Below, one piece after another: positions 62,801-64,000 of a DNA stretch of 64,000 nt. The stretch is from NCBI RefSeq assembly GCF_028743515.2, contig NZ_CP117969.2, positions 129,001-193,000 of the forward strand. Reading direction: 5' to 3'. The notes below the pieces were generated by a model, which saw only the letters and a program-made list of their open reading frames with translations, ran no database searches and had not been told where the DNA came from. The stretch comes from Imtechella halotolerans. GTDB lineage: Bacteria > Bacteroidota > Bacteroidia > Flavobacteriales > Flavobacteriaceae. A program made the translations under genes and the position numbers. Position 1 is the first letter of the stretch, and the number at the start of each line of letters is the position of its first letter.

Positions 62801-62916
62801 GTACGTATAACGGAAGAATGCTTCCATCTACGGACTATTGGTTTAAAGTTATTTATACAGACCCAAGTGATAATTCAAAACGTGAGTTTAGGAGTCATTT
62901 TAGTCTTAAAAGATAA
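59830..62916 (+). CDS. T9SS substrate with gliding-type (type B) C-terminal sorting domain
   Basis: A 1028-residue secreted surface protein. It has a signal peptide (MKILPRFLLILTTIVFSCAINYG), an N-terminal lectin-like or jelly-roll region (about 55-290), an Ig/PKD-like module (about 340-420), four degenerate repeats of about 95 residues (from about 425, 518, 612 and 707, each starting with a C(D/E)-rich motif and FDLT-like strand), and the C-terminal domain FFTPNGDGYTDNW... from about 943 that directs type IX secretion. It is probably an adhesin or gliding-related surface protein; ligand unknown. The start has no clear promoter. Confidence 0.9.
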   Translation: MKILPRFLLILTTIVFSCAINYGQTSFCPVVDAGNNITLDCNNSSATLTVDFVRTGLTTSYDVSSIAYNPPFPYRGPGSPTNPISVGLDDVWSDVIDLPFNFCFFEGIHDNIQVGSNGNMTFKEKSTGPDQNSFQLINGTEYLTLPNTEFSMAEVNIFGVFHDLDPTINANQADGPYIAWDVMGVAPCRAFVVSFSNVAHYDDRCNDLTSTFMMVMYETTNIIEVYVQDKPICDDWQMGGAVIGIQDMDAIRSVTPDQRNNGQWGGTGINEAWRFTPNGDPNYSIEWSDDSGNIVGDTESITVSPEVTTTYRAKITYTNCDLEEEVFFDETTVVVNRPYNIPDLGPNQQRCEGTGGVVLDATASSSSVSYQWFKDGVLLNSETSPQYTVVEGESGLYSVTVDDGQGCVQSEEVQIDFVANPTVVPIANYTLCDIDGDGEAVFDLTSKDVEIADGQDVMVSYHLTQNEAENGAGNLMSPYQSSSQVIWVRMEDVSTGCRSVTSFNLVVATSPMVQTVTINECDDASEDGYAVFDLTTAQAEIVAPSNEIDFVFTYYHDSELNSPILAPDTYTNTSAGSEVVYVSIENAQGCSAQTTLTLSVNSLPPFSPSSDMYYCEVDTDEVETIPLTEFDNFILEGADGSGYSITYHLNVSDAENGISPISDPFTNTSNPQQLVARVEEITTNCYKVYAFNLHIASSPQLVTGTQMQECDTSNGANTAVFDLMAVSDDLLSSGNSADFEFSFYTDSNLSNQINSPSSFTNTSNPQMVYVRARNRDTGCEGSTTLELEVLPKPFVALPPNVILCSDDTNGVLLGADLGNNILYQWNNGATTPTITVFTPGDYYVLITDTMTGCIFTSNTTSVSLASVPDFTPEIRQSPAFMGNHTIEVVVRESGDYEYRLDNGMYQMSGVFTNVVPGQHFITIRERNGCGELVVEALVLDYLRFFTPNGDGYTDNWNIIGLENQPSAEIYLFDRYGKFIKQLDPTGPGWDGTYNGRMLPSTDYWFKVIYTDPSDNSKREFRSHFSLKR

Positions 62917-62921
62917 AAAGA

Positions 62922-62950
62922 AAAGCCACTCGTAAGAGCGGCTTTCTTTA
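62922..62950. terminator. Bidirectional terminator between the T9SS substrate and the FadL-like gene
   Basis: AAAGCC (62922-62927) pairs with GGCTTT (62940-62945); an inner CTC/GAG stem closes a GTAA loop. T-rich on both exits. Confidence 0.75.
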
Positions 62951-62968
62951 AGTTGATATGGATAATAC

Positions 62969-64000
62969 TTAAAGTTTAATTCCTATACTCATCATTACAT
63001 TGTTGAATTTACTTGAGGTGGTAGCGGCATCAGTAAGTCCCACATTATATAGGGATCGATATGAGTCTTGCTTGGCGTGATCGTAAGCAATATCTAAAGA
63101 AACTGCGCCAAAATTATAGCCTATTCCAAGAGAGTATCCGTTAAGTTCTCCTACTGTTCTTTCGTTTTTATAAGGACTTTCCTCAAGTCGATAACCTGCG
63201 CGAAGACTTACATTGTCCACGCGTAATTCACCACCAATTCTGTATGAAGATGCATCCTTTAATTGGTTTGAAATGATTGAATTTTGATCTCTAAAATAAG
63301 AATCACTTGTTGGACGAAACTCTGCATTGGCATAATTTTTTCTACTGTAATCAAAACTTATTAGGCCGTATTTTCCAAATACATAGGCGAGACTTCCAGT
63401 AATCTTGGACGGGGTCATTAATTTATAGGTTTCGTAGATGTTGATCACATTGGGTTCCACAACATCGGTGAATTCCGTAAACGTTCCGTCTCCATTGTCT
63501 ACCTCACTTACAGTAAATAGTGATTGAATCAGCTCATCATTTATGTTATACCAGGTAGGGGATTGGTAGGTGGCACCAATTCTTAATTCATCAGACAATT
63601 TGGCTATAGCTCCTAATTGAAAGGAGAATCCAGATCCATAAGTTTTTAGATCGTTTTCAAAACCAATCTCCTGTATCGTTGAATTAGATGCAAATCCTAT
63701 TTCCGAAAGGTAGGTGTATTTGGAAAAATCAATCGCATGAGCGTTTAAGTTTGCTCCCAGATATAGCTTATCCTTGTATTGGGTGGCAAAGTTGAATGTT
63801 ATTTTGTAATTATATCCAGTGGTTGCCATAAAATACTCTTGATCTACTGTGCCGTATGAAGCATTTGAGACATATTGGGTGTTTTCTGGGTCATTAGATA
63901 TTGGATTTATGAGATAAGCTTGATAGGCAAGGAAAGCTTGTTGAGCTCCATAACCTCTATTTTCTCCTAACCAACGATAGACCTCCGTAACATTTTCCCC
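62969..64000 (-). CDS. OmpP1/FadL-family outer-membrane transporter (5' end cut by the window)
   Basis: The frame is open to the last base of the window, so only the C-terminal 343 residues are seen; a start at 63829 is inside the gene. The visible part is a beta barrel of FadL type with strands such as LRIGATYQSPTWYNI, GSLAYVFGKYGLISFDYSRKNYANAEF, SSYRIGGELRVDNVSLRAGY and LGIGYNFGAVSLDIAYDHAKQDSY, ending in FNNVMMSIGIKL. FadL proteins pass hydrophobic compounds through the outer membrane. The substrate is unknown. Confidence 0.88.
   Translation of the reverse strand, partial: GENVTEVYRWLGENRGYGAQQAFLAYQAYLINPISNDPENTQYVSNASYGTVDQEYFMATTGYNYKITFNFATQYKDKLYLGANLNAHAIDFSKYTYLSEIGFASNSTIQEIGFENDLKTYGSGFSFQLGAIAKLSDELRIGATYQSPTWYNINDELIQSLFTVSEVDNGDGTFTEFTDVVEPNVINIYETYKLMTPSKITGSLAYVFGKYGLISFDYSRKNYANAEFRPTSDSYFRDQNSIISNQLKDASSYRIGGELRVDNVSLRAGYRLEESPYKNERTVGELNGYSLGIGYNFGAVSLDIAYDHAKQDSYRSLYNVGLTDAATTSSKFNNVMMSIGIKL

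Noticed and set aside
1-64000. CRISPR arrays, transposons, prophage, toxin-antitoxin pairs, biosynthetic clusters
   Set aside because: I read through every intergenic region and saw no repeated spacers, terminal repeats with transposase, or such gene pairs; the window is core chromosome.

Overview
The window is ordinary chromosomal DNA from a member of the Flavobacteriaceae (phylum Bacteroidota). The base composition is AT-rich. Many genes are preceded by the Bacteroidota -7 promoter element TAnnTTTG, and starts lack Shine-Dalgarno sequences apart from one striking exception (rpsU). There is a type IX secretion substrate with a gliding-type C-terminal domain, a FadL-like outer-membrane protein, a phosphate-selective-type porin, the small ribosomal protein bTHX, and the order tRNA-Tyr/Gly/Thr, tuf, tRNA-Trp, secE, nusG, rplK, rplA, rplJ, rplL, rpoB, rpoC. 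I see no insertion sequences, prophage, CRISPR array, rRNA or plasmid functions. About 72 protein genes, five tRNAs and a leader peptide gene are supported.

Layout. 1-9.1 kb: birA, an SRPBCC protein, pyrE divergent from a Nudix hydrolase with overlapping start codons, an M14 peptidase lipoprotein, coaD, ddl, a PASTA protein coupled to an RluD-type pseudouridine synthase, yaaA and a uracil-DNA-glycosylase-like protein. 9.1-17 kb: a di-heme cytochrome c, the small ribosomal gene for bTHX, and a complete trpEGDCFBA operon on the minus strand, preceded by a leader peptide with three consecutive Trp codons and an intrinsic terminator (a transcription attenuator). 17-23.4 kb: two YceI proteins with a MarR regulator, a rhodanese, a PspC-like protein, an alanine/glycine symporter with an unusual periplasmic extension, and an acyl-CoA dehydrogenase. 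23.4-38.4 kb: the translation and transcription core: rpsU, a Xer-type recombinase, hpf, tRNAs, tuf, secE, nusG, rplKAJL, rpoBC and a DUF3467 protein. 38.4-46.5 kb: an Mpo1-like protein, prfC, clpS, prmA, a porin, tpiA, a lone oligopeptide-type ABC permease, a DoxX-like BT_3928 family protein and a DUF1599 protein. 46.5-57.5 kb: folP, an unknown lipoprotein and the c-di-AMP synthase cdaA; an MsbA-like ABC exporter with truA; a phosphoesterase; tRNA-Thr; a four-gene overlapping operon idi, PTPS/queD, bcp, manA; lgt with a DUF192 protein; yidD. 57.5-64 kb: cysS, folE, a 1028-residue T9SS substrate and a FadL-like porin cut by the window end.

The most informative regulatory signals are: (1) the trp leader, where a tryptophan-poor ribosome would stall on three Trp codons and a 7-nt segment overlapping the leader stop codon can pair with the terminator loop and 3' arm; (2) the rpsU start, whose 10-nt Shine-Dalgarno sequence is a perfect match to the anti-SD. 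This fits the autoregulation by bS21 known in Flavobacterium, where bS21 helps hide the anti-SD; (3) hairpins in most of the larger gaps of the tuf-to-rpoC cluster. No obviously novel defence or mobile system is present. The less explained items are the symporter with SprB-like and lipoyl-like domains, the lipoprotein between folP and cdaA, and the PTPS-II-type motif in the queD-like protein.
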